A DNA stretch of 15,810 nt from Rickettsia typhi (GTDB taxonomy: Bacteria > Pseudomonadota > Gammaproteobacteria > Burkholderiales > Burkholderiaceae_C). The number at the start of each line of letters is the position of its first letter. Position 1 is the first letter of the stretch. Shown piece by piece: positions 1-7,067 of the stretch. The stretch is taken from NCBI GenBank assembly GCA_943325485.2, contig CALPPP020000011.1:1-15810 (forward strand), written 5' to 3'. A program made the translations under genes and the position numbers. Below the pieces are notes generated by a model that saw only the letters and a program-made list of their open reading frames with translations, was not told the origin of the DNA and did not search any database.

Positions 1-213
1 CGTGCAGTTTCTTCTTTGGGTATTCCCTTACACCACCTGCCCAGCGGGGCGGGCCACGATGCCATGCAACTGCACCGCATCATGCCGCAAGCCATGCTGT
101 TTGTACGGGGCGAAAACCAAGGAATCAGCCATAACCCGCTTGAAAGCACCACGGCGGACGATATGCAACTGGCCATCAACGCCTTCCAATCCATCCTAAA
201 ACTTTTAAATTAA
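1..213 (+). CDS. C-terminal end of M20-family amidohydrolase (allantoate / N-carbamoyl amino acid amidohydrolase type), 5' partial
   Basis: The reading frame is open from the first base and ends at TAA 211-213, so only about 70 C-terminal residues are present. They contain LPSGAGHDAM, then MLFVRGENQGISHNPLE, then a helix with D-D-x-x-L-A-x-N. In the M20 hydantoinase/carbamoylase group the GAGHDA segment and the G-I-S-H-x-P-x-E segment are conserved in the C-terminal part; the His of ISH is a metal or substrate ligand. Members hydrolyse allantoate, N-carbamoyl-beta-alanine or N-carbamoyl amino acids, releasing ammonia. Allantoate would fit a urea/ureide neighbourhood, but the specificity cannot be told from this fragment. 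The frame continues left of the window, so an internal TTG at 16 is not taken as a start. Confidence 0.8.
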   Translation, partial: RAVSSLGIPLHHLPSGAGHDAMQLHRIMPQAMLFVRGENQGISHNPLESTTADDMQLAINAFQSILKLLN

Positions 214-309
214 ATTTAGTCAAATTACCAAATATGACGGTAATTTCTAGTTTTTTAGATATTTAGTAATTTCGCTTTTTTTGCGAATATCATGCTCGGG
301 CATCAGATA

Positions 310-332
310 AAGGGATTTATCCCTTATTTTTC
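310..332. promoter_or_regulatory. Short perfect hairpin with T-run in the 138-bp leader before the 352 gene
   Basis: AAGGGA (310-315) pairs perfectly with TCCCTT (320-325) around TTTA, followed by ATTTTTCTT. It could be a weak intrinsic terminator for the upstream amidohydrolase or an operator/leader hairpin for the gene starting at 352. The rest of the 214-351 gap is AT-rich, as expected of a promoter region. No convincing -35/-10 pair was identified. Confidence 0.4.
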
Positions 333-351
333 TTGAGAAAGTGAATACACC

Positions 352-897
352 ATGAACAGTTCCTCAACCTCGCCCAAGGTCGGCACCGGTCCGACTTTTT
401 CCGACTGGATTTTCATTCTGATCGTTATGGGTGCCATTGCTTTGGTGGCTTACTTGGGTGAAATTGCCTTTGAGCACGCCCAGCAAACTGAGAAAACCAA
501 GCGTAATGGCGAAGCCTTGGTGGCTTGGCTGGGTAAAGCCAGTGCGGAACGCTTCAATCCCGACTACCCCGTCAAAGCCTGTGCAGGTGGTGGGGACGCC
601 AAAACCAGTACTTGGGGTCCATGTTTAGAGCACCTTTTGGCCAATGACTTCAAAAACATGACAAACCCTTTCAAGGGAAAAACGCCCGAGTTCATTGAGC
701 AATGCAACCCTGCCGACAAAACCCTGACCGGTGAAATTGTGTTGCTGAAAGTGACACCCACCCCAGCGGGCTCGGCTGTTCCCACGATCAGTTCCAAACT
801 GGCAGCTGAAGACAGCATTGACCAAAAACTTCAATTGAGTATTGGTATCTGTGACAAAGGTTCTTACCTGGTCAAAGTTTCTGACCTTGAATTCTGA
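352..897 (+). CDS. Small membrane-anchored protein of unknown function, pilin-like topology
   Basis: This 181-residue protein is not assigned to a known family. Residues 1-18 are polar and Ser/Thr/Pro-rich. Residues 19-40 form one hydrophobic helix (WIFILIVMGAIALVAYLGEI), followed by a charged amphipathic helix to about residue 65 and a soluble domain with four cysteines, in C-A-G-G, G-P-C-L-E, E-Q-C-N and G-I-C-D. A single N-terminal hydrophobic helix running into an amphipathic helix and a Cys-containing globular head recalls pilin-like proteins. However, no prepilin peptidase site (G before F-T-L-x-E) is visible, so this is only a topological analogy. The head should be periplasmic if the positively charged side were cytoplasmic, but charge is balanced and orientation is uncertain. 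The gene ends 8 bases before the tandem-sensor channel gene, so the two are probably co-transcribed and this may be an accessory subunit. The start ATG 352 has only a weak GAGAAAG ribosome site. Confidence 0.75.
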   Translation: MNSSSTSPKVGTGPTFSDWIFILIVMGAIALVAYLGEIAFEHAQQTEKTKRNGEALVAWLGKASAERFNPDYPVKACAGGGDAKTSTWGPCLEHLLANDFKNMTNPFKGKTPEFIEQCNPADKTLTGEIVLLKVTPTPAGSAVPTISSKLAAEDSIDQKLQLSIGICDKGSYLVKVSDLEF

Positions 898-905
898 GGC
901 CCACC

Positions 906-2573
906 ATGACAACTGACACAAACACCCCAAGCGCACCCCAAAAACTCATAGACATTGATGCCCTTGACGCGAAAGCGCTGTTAGGTCTTGAAGAGTCTGG
1001 CCCGCCCATCTCCAAAGACCAACCCTTTCGCAAATGGTTGTACGACTGGACGTTGAACCCCAACATCCCAGGTAACTTCCAGCCGGTGTTGGACAAGTGG
1101 ATTGGCGTTTTGATTGTGGTCAATCTGTTTGCATTGGTGCTAGAGCACGTGCCAGCCTTGTTTGACCCCTACAAGCAACTCTTTCATTACTTTGATATTT
1201 TTTCAGTCACTGTTTTCGTTTTGGAATATGCGCTGCGCTTTTACTTAGCGCCTGAGGATGAAGAATTCCAAAAGAAAAACACACCACGTGTAGCCTATGT
1301 TTTTAGCCCTTTTGCCATCATCGACTTTTTGGCTGTCGCTCCATTCTTTTTGCAAGCCTTTATCCCTATCGATTTAAGGGCGCTGCGGTTCTTGCGACTC
1401 TTGCGAATCCTGAAGCTGTTTCGCATTGTCATTCCAGCCATCAAAGAGTTTGCCGAACTCAACCGCGGCCGCACTTTCCGTCAAAAAATCCATGCCATGG
1501 TGTTTGAAAGCGCTTATGGCGGCAAATTACAAACCATCTTCGACACCTTCATCGGCATTTGGGTCATTATTTCCGTGCTGGCCGTGGTTTTGGAGTCGGT
1601 CCAAAGTGTCAGCTACCTCATCAACTTAGAGTTCGTCATTCTGGATACGGTGGCGGTGGGCATTTTCACCATCGAGTACTTGATGCGCATCTACGCTTGC
1701 GTGGAAGAACCCAAGTTCAAGCACGGGTTTTTAGGCAGGTTCAATCAAGCCCGCAGCACATCCACCCTGATTGATTTGCTGGCGATCTTGCCTTTCTTCT
1801 TGGAAGTCTTGCTGGGGTCTGTGCTGGACTTGCGTTTCTTGCGAACCTTCCGTTTGGCGCGTTTGCTCAAACTCACCCGCTACAACGACTCCACCAAGAT
1901 TTTGACCACCGTCATCGCGCGCGAGTGGCCCGTCATCAGCGCCTCCGCCTTCATCATGATTTTGATGGTGATCATGACCGCCAGCTTGGGCTATGTGTTC
2001 GAACACGAAGCGCAGCCCGAGAAGTTTGACAACATCCCCAACTCGGTTTACTGGGCCATCATCACACTGGCTTCAGTGGGTTACGGCGATATCTCACCCA
2101 TCACCCCCATAGGGCGCTTCATGACGGTGGTGATGTCCTTGCTGGGTATCGGTATCTTTGCTATCCCAGCGGCTTTGCTGGCATCTGCCTTTGGCGATCA
2201 ATTGCACAAAGAGCGTGAATTGATGAAAAGCAATTTGCGCAACATGATGAAAGATGGTCACTTAGACGATTCTGAAATCGAAATTTTGCGTGCAGAAGCA
2301 AAACGACTGCACATCACCATCGAAGAGCTCAATGCCTTGCTAGAGCATGTTCACAATGAACGCATCAGCTCGCAACATAAGTCCGTACTTCCCTTGCATA
2401 TCATTGCTGAGCGACCGGAGCATGCCATCGAACATTTCAAAATGTTGGTATCTCAAATCAATCAGCTGGCTTTGTTGACAGACGCCGCCAAATTTGAGCA
2501 AGAAGCCAAGGCTTCTGACAGCCTCACCGCCAAAGAATTGGCCGTGTGGCAGCAGTTGCGCAGCCGCAGTTGA
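906..2573 (+). CDS. Voltage-gated K+-channel-like protein with two voltage-sensor domains and one pore
   Basis: This 555-residue membrane protein has an unusual order. The first voltage sensor covers about residues 60-178: S2 carries E107, S3 carries D140, and S4 has six basic residues at every third position (R158, R161, R164, R167, K170, R173). The second covers about 210-330: S2 E257, S3 D290, S4 R310, R313, R316, R319, K322, R325. One pore module follows: S5 about 342-362, pore-helix W383, filter S-V-G-Y-G-D at 390-395, S6 about 402-430. The GYGD filter predicts K+ selectivity. The cytoplasmic tail has an acidic segment (DGHLDDSEIEIL, 450-461) that recurs in the next two channels, then about 80 further helical residues. 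Ordinary bacterial Kv channels have one sensor per pore; two-domain channels have two pores. The first sensor has no pore of its own. GAGG just before ATG 906 is a plausible ribosome site, and the gene is coupled to the 352 gene. Confidence 0.9.
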   Translation: MTTDTNTPSAPQKLIDIDALDAKALLGLEESGPPISKDQPFRKWLYDWTLNPNIPGNFQPVLDKWIGVLIVVNLFALVLEHVPALFDPYKQLFHYFDIFSVTVFVLEYALRFYLAPEDEEFQKKNTPRVAYVFSPFAIIDFLAVAPFFLQAFIPIDLRALRFLRLLRILKLFRIVIPAIKEFAELNRGRTFRQKIHAMVFESAYGGKLQTIFDTFIGIWVIISVLAVVLESVQSVSYLINLEFVILDTVAVGIFTIEYLMRIYACVEEPKFKHGFLGRFNQARSTSTLIDLLAILPFFLEVLLGSVLDLRFLRTFRLARLLKLTRYNDSTKILTTVIAREWPVISASAFIMILMVIMTASLGYVFEHEAQPEKFDNIPNSVYWAIITLASVGYGDISPITPIGRFMTVVMSLLGIGIFAIPAALLASAFGDQLHKERELMKSNLRNMMKDGHLDDSEIEILRAEAKRLHITIEELNALLEHVHNERISSQHKSVLPLHIIAERPEHAIEHFKMLVSQINQLALLTDAAKFEQEAKASDSLTAKELAVWQQLRSRS

Positions 2574-2581
2574 TTTTTTCA

Positions 2582-2653
2582 GAGCAAGCTCCTTCGACCG
2601 CTTAAGTTTGACGGTTATGTGCGGGGAGCTTGCTCGCCCCTTTTCTCTTTTTT
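2582..2653 (+). terminator. Hairpin plus T-rich tract between channel 1 and channel 2 genes
   Basis: GAGCAAGCTCC (2582-2592) pairs perfectly over 11 bp with GGAGCTTGCTC (2625-2635). Inside the 32-nt loop a second short stem, ACCG (2597-2600) with CGGT (2612-2615), can form. A T-rich run, TTTTCTCTTTTTT, follows at 2641-2653. It would reduce or end transcription after the first channel gene. Because C residues separate stem and T-run and the loop is long, it may act as a partial terminator or RNA-processing hairpin rather than a full stop. Confidence 0.6.
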
Positions 2654-2664
2654 AGCATCGCGCC

Positions 2665-3561
2665 ATGTTCGAGCAACAAAAAACCACTTTGATGGAGATC
2701 CTAGAAGGCTCTCCCAAGCAAGCGCTGTCGCGTTACGCTGAATGGATGATTTCTGCTGTGGTGTTGGTCAACTGTACCGCGGTGATTTTGGACTCGGTAC
2801 CCGAGATACATGCGCAGTACAAAGATTTTTTCCACGAGCTTGAGTTTTGGAGCGTGATGTTTTTCACCGCCGAGTACCTGATGCGGGTTTGGTCATTGGG
2901 TGCGAAATACGCTGACAGCGCATGGAAAGGTCGGCGCGAATACATGTTCAGCGCCTTTGGCTTGGTCGACTTCTTTGCCACCATGCCTTATTACTTGCAT
3001 GTGTTCTTCCCGTTGCTTGACTTGCGAATCTTGCGGGTTTTGCGTTTGCTGCGAATTTTGAAATTATCCAAATACAACTCCGCCCTGCAAGACTTGTTTT
3101 CTGCGGTGTACTCTGAGCGACGTGCGTTTGGCTCTGCCGCATTTTTGCTGACCATCGCTACCATCGTGTCTGCTTCGCTGATGCACTTTGCCGAAGGCCA
3201 TGCACAGCCAGAACACTTTGGAACCATTCCGCACTCCATCTATTGGGCCATCGTCACCATCACCTCTGGCTTTGGCAATGTGGACCCGGTCACCAAAGGG
3301 GGCGAAGCCATCGCCCTGCTCACCGGTTTCTTGGGTGTGTGTATGGCGGCCATCTTGACCGGTATCGTGGCATCGGCTTTTGCCAATCAACTTGCACGCA
3401 AAAAATCCGCCTACCAAGCGCAATTGCGGCAAGTGCTGGCCGATGATGTCGTCACCGACGATGAGAAGGACGCCCTCAAACGCTTGCAAATGCAATTTCG
3501 CTTGAGCGATAAAGAAGTGCAAACCATGATGGAACAGGCCCAAGCTGGGAAAAAACCATGA
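2665..3561 (+). CDS. Voltage-gated ion channel subunit with non-canonical selectivity filter (TSGFGN)
   Basis: This 298-residue, six-helix channel has a voltage sensor with S2 E70, S3 D102 and an S4 of evenly spaced R121, R124, R127, R130, K133, K136. S5 is about 155-175. The pore helix contains W194 (SIYWAIVTIT), and the filter is T-S-G-F-G-N at 200-205, followed by V-D-P. Compared with the Kv pattern W-A-V-V-T-M-T-T-V-G-Y-G-D, the stretch from Trp to the filter end is one residue shorter, Val is lost or replaced by Ser, Tyr by Phe, and the outer Asp by Asn. S6 is about 213-240. The tail contains DDVVTDDEKDAL, matching the acidic element of the other two channels. K+ selectivity therefore cannot be assumed. 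The stop overlaps the next start (ATGA), so the next channel is translated in coupling and may be a partner subunit. No strong ribosome site precedes ATG 2665. Confidence 0.88.
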   Translation: MFEQQKTTLMEILEGSPKQALSRYAEWMISAVVLVNCTAVILDSVPEIHAQYKDFFHELEFWSVMFFTAEYLMRVWSLGAKYADSAWKGRREYMFSAFGLVDFFATMPYYLHVFFPLLDLRILRVLRLLRILKLSKYNSALQDLFSAVYSERRAFGSAAFLLTIATIVSASLMHFAEGHAQPEHFGTIPHSIYWAIVTITSGFGNVDPVTKGGEAIALLTGFLGVCMAAILTGIVASAFANQLARKKSAYQAQLRQVLADDVVTDDEKDALKRLQMQFRLSDKEVQTMMEQAQAGKKP

Positions 3562-4493
3562 ACAGCACGCTGGAGTTGTCCGCCTTTCGCCGCGCCAAAC
3601 GCCGCATCTTCCACATTTTGGAAGGCGATGTGGCCGACCCTGCCAGCCGATTTTGCGAAATCTTTATTGCTTTACTGGTGGTTTTGAATGTCTTGGCCAT
3701 CATCTTGGAATCTGTCCCTGATATTCACGAAGCTTGGGGCAGCTACTTCCATGTTTTTGACCTCTTCAGTGTGGGGGTGTTCTCTGTCGAGTATGTATTG
3801 CGCGTATGGTCTTACAGCGAAAAATACACCGAGCCAGGCGACAGCCCTTGGAAGGGACGCAAAGAATACATCTTCAGCTTCTATGGCTTGGTGGATTTTT
3901 TCAGTACCGTGCCGTTTTACCTGCAACTGCTGATGCCTGGCACCGATTTGCGTGTGTTGCGAATGTTTCGTTTGCTGCGTATCTTCAAGCTCTCACGCTA
4001 CAACAGCGCCATGGACGATATGTTTGAAGCCATCAAATCAGAGAAGGATTCATTTTCCTCAGCACTGTTTTTGTTATTTATAAGTGGACTGCTGTTTTCC
4101 TCTTTGATTTACATCATTGAAGGTCATGACCAACCAGAGGTCTTCCCCTCCATTCCCGCTGCCATGCACTGGTTTATGTTGACCATCATTTCAGGCTGGG
4201 GCAATGCGGATCCAGTGACCTTTCCTGGCGTGGTGCTGGTCATCGTTACGCAGATTTTGGCCATTGCCTTGGCTGCTATCTTGACGGGTGTGGTGTCTAC
4301 CGCCTACACCACCCAAGTGGCACGGCGCGAAGCACTGTATGAAATGGAAATCCGCGAAGTATTGGCCGATGGTGTGGTCTCAGATGAAGAAGCCATCAAA
4401 CTCAAAAACATGCAAGCCAAGTACGGCATGTCAGACGAGCAAGTAGAAGCGATCGCAGCACAAGTTCGTGCTGAAAAGGATTTACCGCCGTAA
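3558..4493 (+). CDS. Voltage-gated ion channel subunit with non-canonical selectivity filter (ISGWGN)
   Basis: This 311-residue paralogue of the preceding channel overlaps it by 4 bp (ATGA at 3558-3561). The voltage sensor has S2 E78, S3 D113 and S4 R132, R135, R138, R141, K144, R147. The pore region reads AAMHWFMLTI then I-S-G-W-G-N at 211-216, followed by A-D-P. As in its neighbour, one residue is missing between Trp and the filter end relative to Kv channels. The aromatic is Trp instead of Tyr and the outer Asp is Asn. The Thr that starts the K+ filter is replaced by Ile. The C-terminal tail (DGVVSDEEAIKL, 271-282) is the same acidic two-helix element as in both upstream channels. Tandem coupling of two diverged copies makes a heteromeric channel plausible (inference). 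The gene is followed after 34 bases by the ZIP-like gene. Confidence 0.88.
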   Translation: MNSTLELSAFRRAKRRIFHILEGDVADPASRFCEIFIALLVVLNVLAIILESVPDIHEAWGSYFHVFDLFSVGVFSVEYVLRVWSYSEKYTEPGDSPWKGRKEYIFSFYGLVDFFSTVPFYLQLLMPGTDLRVLRMFRLLRIFKLSRYNSAMDDMFEAIKSEKDSFSSALFLLFISGLLFSSLIYIIEGHDQPEVFPSIPAAMHWFMLTIISGWGNADPVTFPGVVLVIVTQILAIALAAILTGVVSTAYTTQVARREALYEMEIREVLADGVVSDEEAIKLKNMQAKYGMSDEQVEAIAAQVRAEKDLPP

Positions 4494-4527
4494 TTCAACC
4501 GCGATTTATCCGCAACCGGAGACGATG

Positions 4528-5913
4528 ATGCAAGACATGGGAAGCACTTTGATCATTTGGGCAGCCATTTTGGGTGCGATTGCGGCGGGATCTATGGTGC
4601 TTGGCGCCATTGTCGGCATCACCACGCCGATGTCAAACTCCACCGTTGGCGCCATGTGCGGCTTTGGCGCTGGCGCTTTGATATCCGCTTTGGCGCTGGA
4701 ACTGGTGTCGCCCACGGTTGAAGCCTTGGCCCACGCCGACATCGCAGACCGAGCTGAGGAAATTCACCATTTCATCACTCTCTTGCTGGCCATGGTGGGG
4801 GGTGGCTTGATCTTCATACTGCTTGACCAGTTGCTCAGTGCGCATGGCGGCTATTTACGCAAAGGGGCTTACGTCATCGCCCAACATGCCCGCAACAAAT
4901 CCAAGCGCCAAGCCGACTTGATGCAATCCATTGGCAACTCCTCTTTCTTCAGCAGCATGTCAGCTGAGATGATGCAGGATTTGGTCAAGCAGCTTCACCC
5001 TAAATTCTTGGTGCAAGAGGAAACCTTGTTTGCGATAGGCGACCCTTCCACCGAGCTGTACATCGTGCGCTCTGGCACCCTCACCCTGACCCATGCAGAT
5101 GGCAGCAGCCACACAGTAGAGCGCGGTGATTTATTGGGTGAGGTGTCTTTCTTGTCGCACCAAGCCCACAGCACCACCGCTGTGGCAGAGCATGGCCCAG
5201 CCGAGTTATTGGTCTTGCATAAATCGCAGTACGACATCTTTGCGCGTACTCACCCAGAGTTTTCGGCTTCGGTTCGTGAACTCGCTGCACAACGTATTTT
5301 GGAAAACAAGCGCCATATCGACCAAGCAGCGGTTGCCAAACAAGCCTGGGCCAATTTGGCGATTGATGCCATCCGAACCGGTGGCAGCGAAGTCCCCACA
5401 GCCACTGACTTGAACAATATGAAAGAAGAGCACAACAACGCTGGCATGGCGATTTGGTTGGGCAATTTGCTGGACGTGATTCCTGAGAGCTTTGTCATCG
5501 GCACGGTCATGCTGTCTATCGTTGCAGCCAAAACCGCCACAGGCATCACCTTGGGTTTTTGGGATGTCATGCCCTTGACTTTGGTAGGTGCTTTGTTTTT
5601 ATCTAACTTTCCTGAAGCCTTGTCGGCTAGCGTGAACATGAAGCAACAAGGCTTCTCCACCAGCAAAATCCTCTTTCTTTGGACCGTACTGACCGTGATC
5701 TGCGCAGTGGGCGCTGCGTTTGGGGCTTATGTGGGTGAGTCCATTCCTCACTCAGCCATGATTGTGGTGGAAGGGATTGCCGCAGGTGCCATGCTGACCA
5801 TGATCGGCTCTGCCATGCTGCCCGAAGCCGCGCATTTATCCACGCCGAACATGGCGGGGTTTTCAACCTTGGTGGGTTTTGTGGCCGCGGTAGGATTCAA
5901 GCTTTTTGAATAA
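4528..5913 (+). CDS. ZIP-like metal transporter with an inserted cyclic-nucleotide-binding-like domain
   Basis: This 461-residue protein has three N-terminal hydrophobic helices (about 7-30, 38-60, 82-102), a long cytoplasmic loop, and about five C-terminal helices (307-460). The second half has two ZIP-type helices: GNLLDVIPESFVIG (312-325) and SNFPEALSASVNM (359-371), comparable to the N-x-P-E-G metal-site helices IV and V of GufA/ZIP transporters. The protein ends with a further GSAMLPEAAH helix. In the loop, about 140-245, lies a CRP-like beta-roll: FLVQEETLFAIGDPSTELYIV, G-T-L-T-L, then GDLLGEVSFLSHQAHSTTAV. The G-E of the phosphate cassette is present, but the conserved Arg that contacts the cyclic phosphate is His (H214), so ligand and binding are uncertain. 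ZIP proteins move divalent metals into the cytoplasm. Start chosen at ATG 4528 with GGAGA 6 bases upstream; ATG 4525 is the alternative. The GTG at 4468 would overlap the preceding gene and lacks a ribosome site. Confidence 0.82.
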   Translation: MQDMGSTLIIWAAILGAIAAGSMVLGAIVGITTPMSNSTVGAMCGFGAGALISALALELVSPTVEALAHADIADRAEEIHHFITLLLAMVGGGLIFILLDQLLSAHGGYLRKGAYVIAQHARNKSKRQADLMQSIGNSSFFSSMSAEMMQDLVKQLHPKFLVQEETLFAIGDPSTELYIVRSGTLTLTHADGSSHTVERGDLLGEVSFLSHQAHSTTAVAEHGPAELLVLHKSQYDIFARTHPEFSASVRELAAQRILENKRHIDQAAVAKQAWANLAIDAIRTGGSEVPTATDLNNMKEEHNNAGMAIWLGNLLDVIPESFVIGTVMLSIVAAKTATGITLGFWDVMPLTLVGALFLSNFPEALSASVNMKQQGFSTSKILFLWTVLTVICAVGAAFGAYVGESIPHSAMIVVEGIAAGAMLTMIGSAMLPEAAHLSTPNMAGFSTLVGFVAAVGFKLFE

Positions 5914-5917
5914 AGCC

Positions 5918-6748
5918 ATGGGCTGGAAAGCCAAACTCAGCATCGATTACAGCCTTGAAGATGGTCATTGTGTGGCACGACACCTGCACGATGGCCCTCT
6001 TCGCATTTTGAAGAGCCTCTATCCCGAGGGCGATAAGGTTTGTCACAACATCTTGGTTCATCCGCCCAGCGGTTTGGTGGGTGGTGACGAACTGCACATT
6101 GGTCTGAACTTGCAGCCTCAGGCACATGCCTTGGTCACCACCCCTGGGGCCACACGTTTTTACCATTCCGATGGTCAAACCGCATCCCAATATGTCAACG
6201 CCACCTTAGCCGCAGGCAGTCGGCTTGAATGGCTGCCCTTGGAAGCCTTGGCCTACAGCGGTTGCCAAGCGCATAACCAAGTCAAATTCCATATGGCGGC
6301 CGACAGTCAACTCATGGCGTGGGACATCACTGCCTTGGGCTTGCCCCATGCAGGTCAAGCGTTTACCTCGGGGCAATATCAACAGCATCTGGAAATTGAG
6401 GGCTTGTGGCTTGAGCGGGGATTGATTCAAGCCAGCGACCACCGCTTGTTGCACAGTCCCTTGGGGATGGATGGTCACAGCTGCCAAAGTACCTTGGTGT
6501 TTGCGCAAGGCAGCGCCATGTCAGGCGAGAAGTTGCAGCACGTCATCACTTTGGCGCGTAGCGTGTGTGATCAACATGCGCTTGAAATGCAAGCGGGTGT
6601 GACCTCTCCAGATGCCAAACTGGTGGTCGTGCGTGTCTTGTCCGCGCAAGTCGAGCAAGCCATGGACTTGCTGCGCCGTATTTGGTTGCTTTGGCGCTCG
6701 GATGTTTGGTCACTGCCTTGTGTGTTGCCCCGTATATGGGCAATGTAA
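5918..6748 (+). CDS. ureD: Urease accessory protein UreD (UreH)
   Basis: UreD binds the urease apoprotein and, with UreF and UreG, delivers Ni2+ (with CO2 carbamylating the active-site lysine). The 276-residue protein starts MGWKAKLSIDY and shows family landmarks: GPLRILKSLYPEG, ILVHPPSGLVGGD, LVTTPGATRFYHS, LEWLPLEALAYSG and the C-terminal PRIWAM. Length is normal and the gene looks intact. ATG 5918 matches the usual N-terminus; an upstream TTG at 5906 would lie inside the previous gene. It starts 4 bases after the stop of the ZIP-like gene, so it is the last gene of the channel/transporter operon rather than the first gene of ureDABC. Its partners ureABC begin about 8 kb downstream behind an inverted urt block. 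Confidence 0.95.
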   Translation: MGWKAKLSIDYSLEDGHCVARHLHDGPLRILKSLYPEGDKVCHNILVHPPSGLVGGDELHIGLNLQPQAHALVTTPGATRFYHSDGQTASQYVNATLAAGSRLEWLPLEALAYSGCQAHNQVKFHMAADSQLMAWDITALGLPHAGQAFTSGQYQQHLEIEGLWLERGLIQASDHRLLHSPLGMDGHSCQSTLVFAQGSAMSGEKLQHVITLARSVCDQHALEMQAGVTSPDAKLVVVRVLSAQVEQAMDLLRRIWLLWRSDVWSLPCVLPRIWAM

Positions 6749-6753
6749 ACAAA

Positions 6754-7041
6754 CTATTTAAAAGCAAACAAGTACTTCACCCCAGCCGGTCCCGCCTGTA
6801 ATTCAAAGCGAGTCACCTTATCGATGAAGAACAATTCCCCCATCAAATAGTTGGTGGTTTCACCTTTGGCCTTAAGTGCCAAATCGCCTTCTAAAACAAG
6901 ACCCAAAACCTCTTGCCGGTTGGTAGATTCAGGCACATTGCGCAGCGGCTCCAACTCACCTAAAACAGGTGAAATGAATCCCTGTTCAGCAAGATGTTGT
7001 TTAAACTGTCCAATACCCTGACCCAAAATAACAGTGTTCAT
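6754..7041 (-). CDS. Small cupin-like protein of unknown function
   Basis: This protein has 95 residues from ATG 7041. The second half, E-G-D-L-A-L-K-A-K-G then Y-L-M-G-E-L-F-F-I-D, looks like the strand-turn pattern of a single cupin barrel, and the end is YLFAFK. The usual metal-binding His cluster is not seen, so a metal-dependent enzyme role is doubtful; it may be a binding or sensor protein. Start choice is uncertain: in-frame ATGs also lie at 7047, 7065 and 7107 and none has a clear ribosome site. It is convergent with ureD, with only 5 bases between the stops and no visible terminator. Confidence 0.65.
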   Translation of the reverse strand: MNTVILGQGIGQFKQHLAEQGFISPVLGELEPLRNVPESTNRQEVLGLVLEGDLALKAKGETTNYLMGELFFIDKVTRFELQAGPAGVKYLFAFK

Positions 7042-7067
7042 TTCCATAGAAACATCATGACGCATAA

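Noticed and set aside
2623-2637. Possible sigma-54 promoter before channel 2
   Set aside because: GG-N10-GC spacing exists, but the flanking bases do not match TGGCAC/TTGC and the stretch is part of the hairpin stem.
4468-4527. GTG start 20 codons upstream for the ZIP-like gene
   Set aside because: It overlaps channel 3, has no ribosome site, and adds a polar segment before the first membrane helix.
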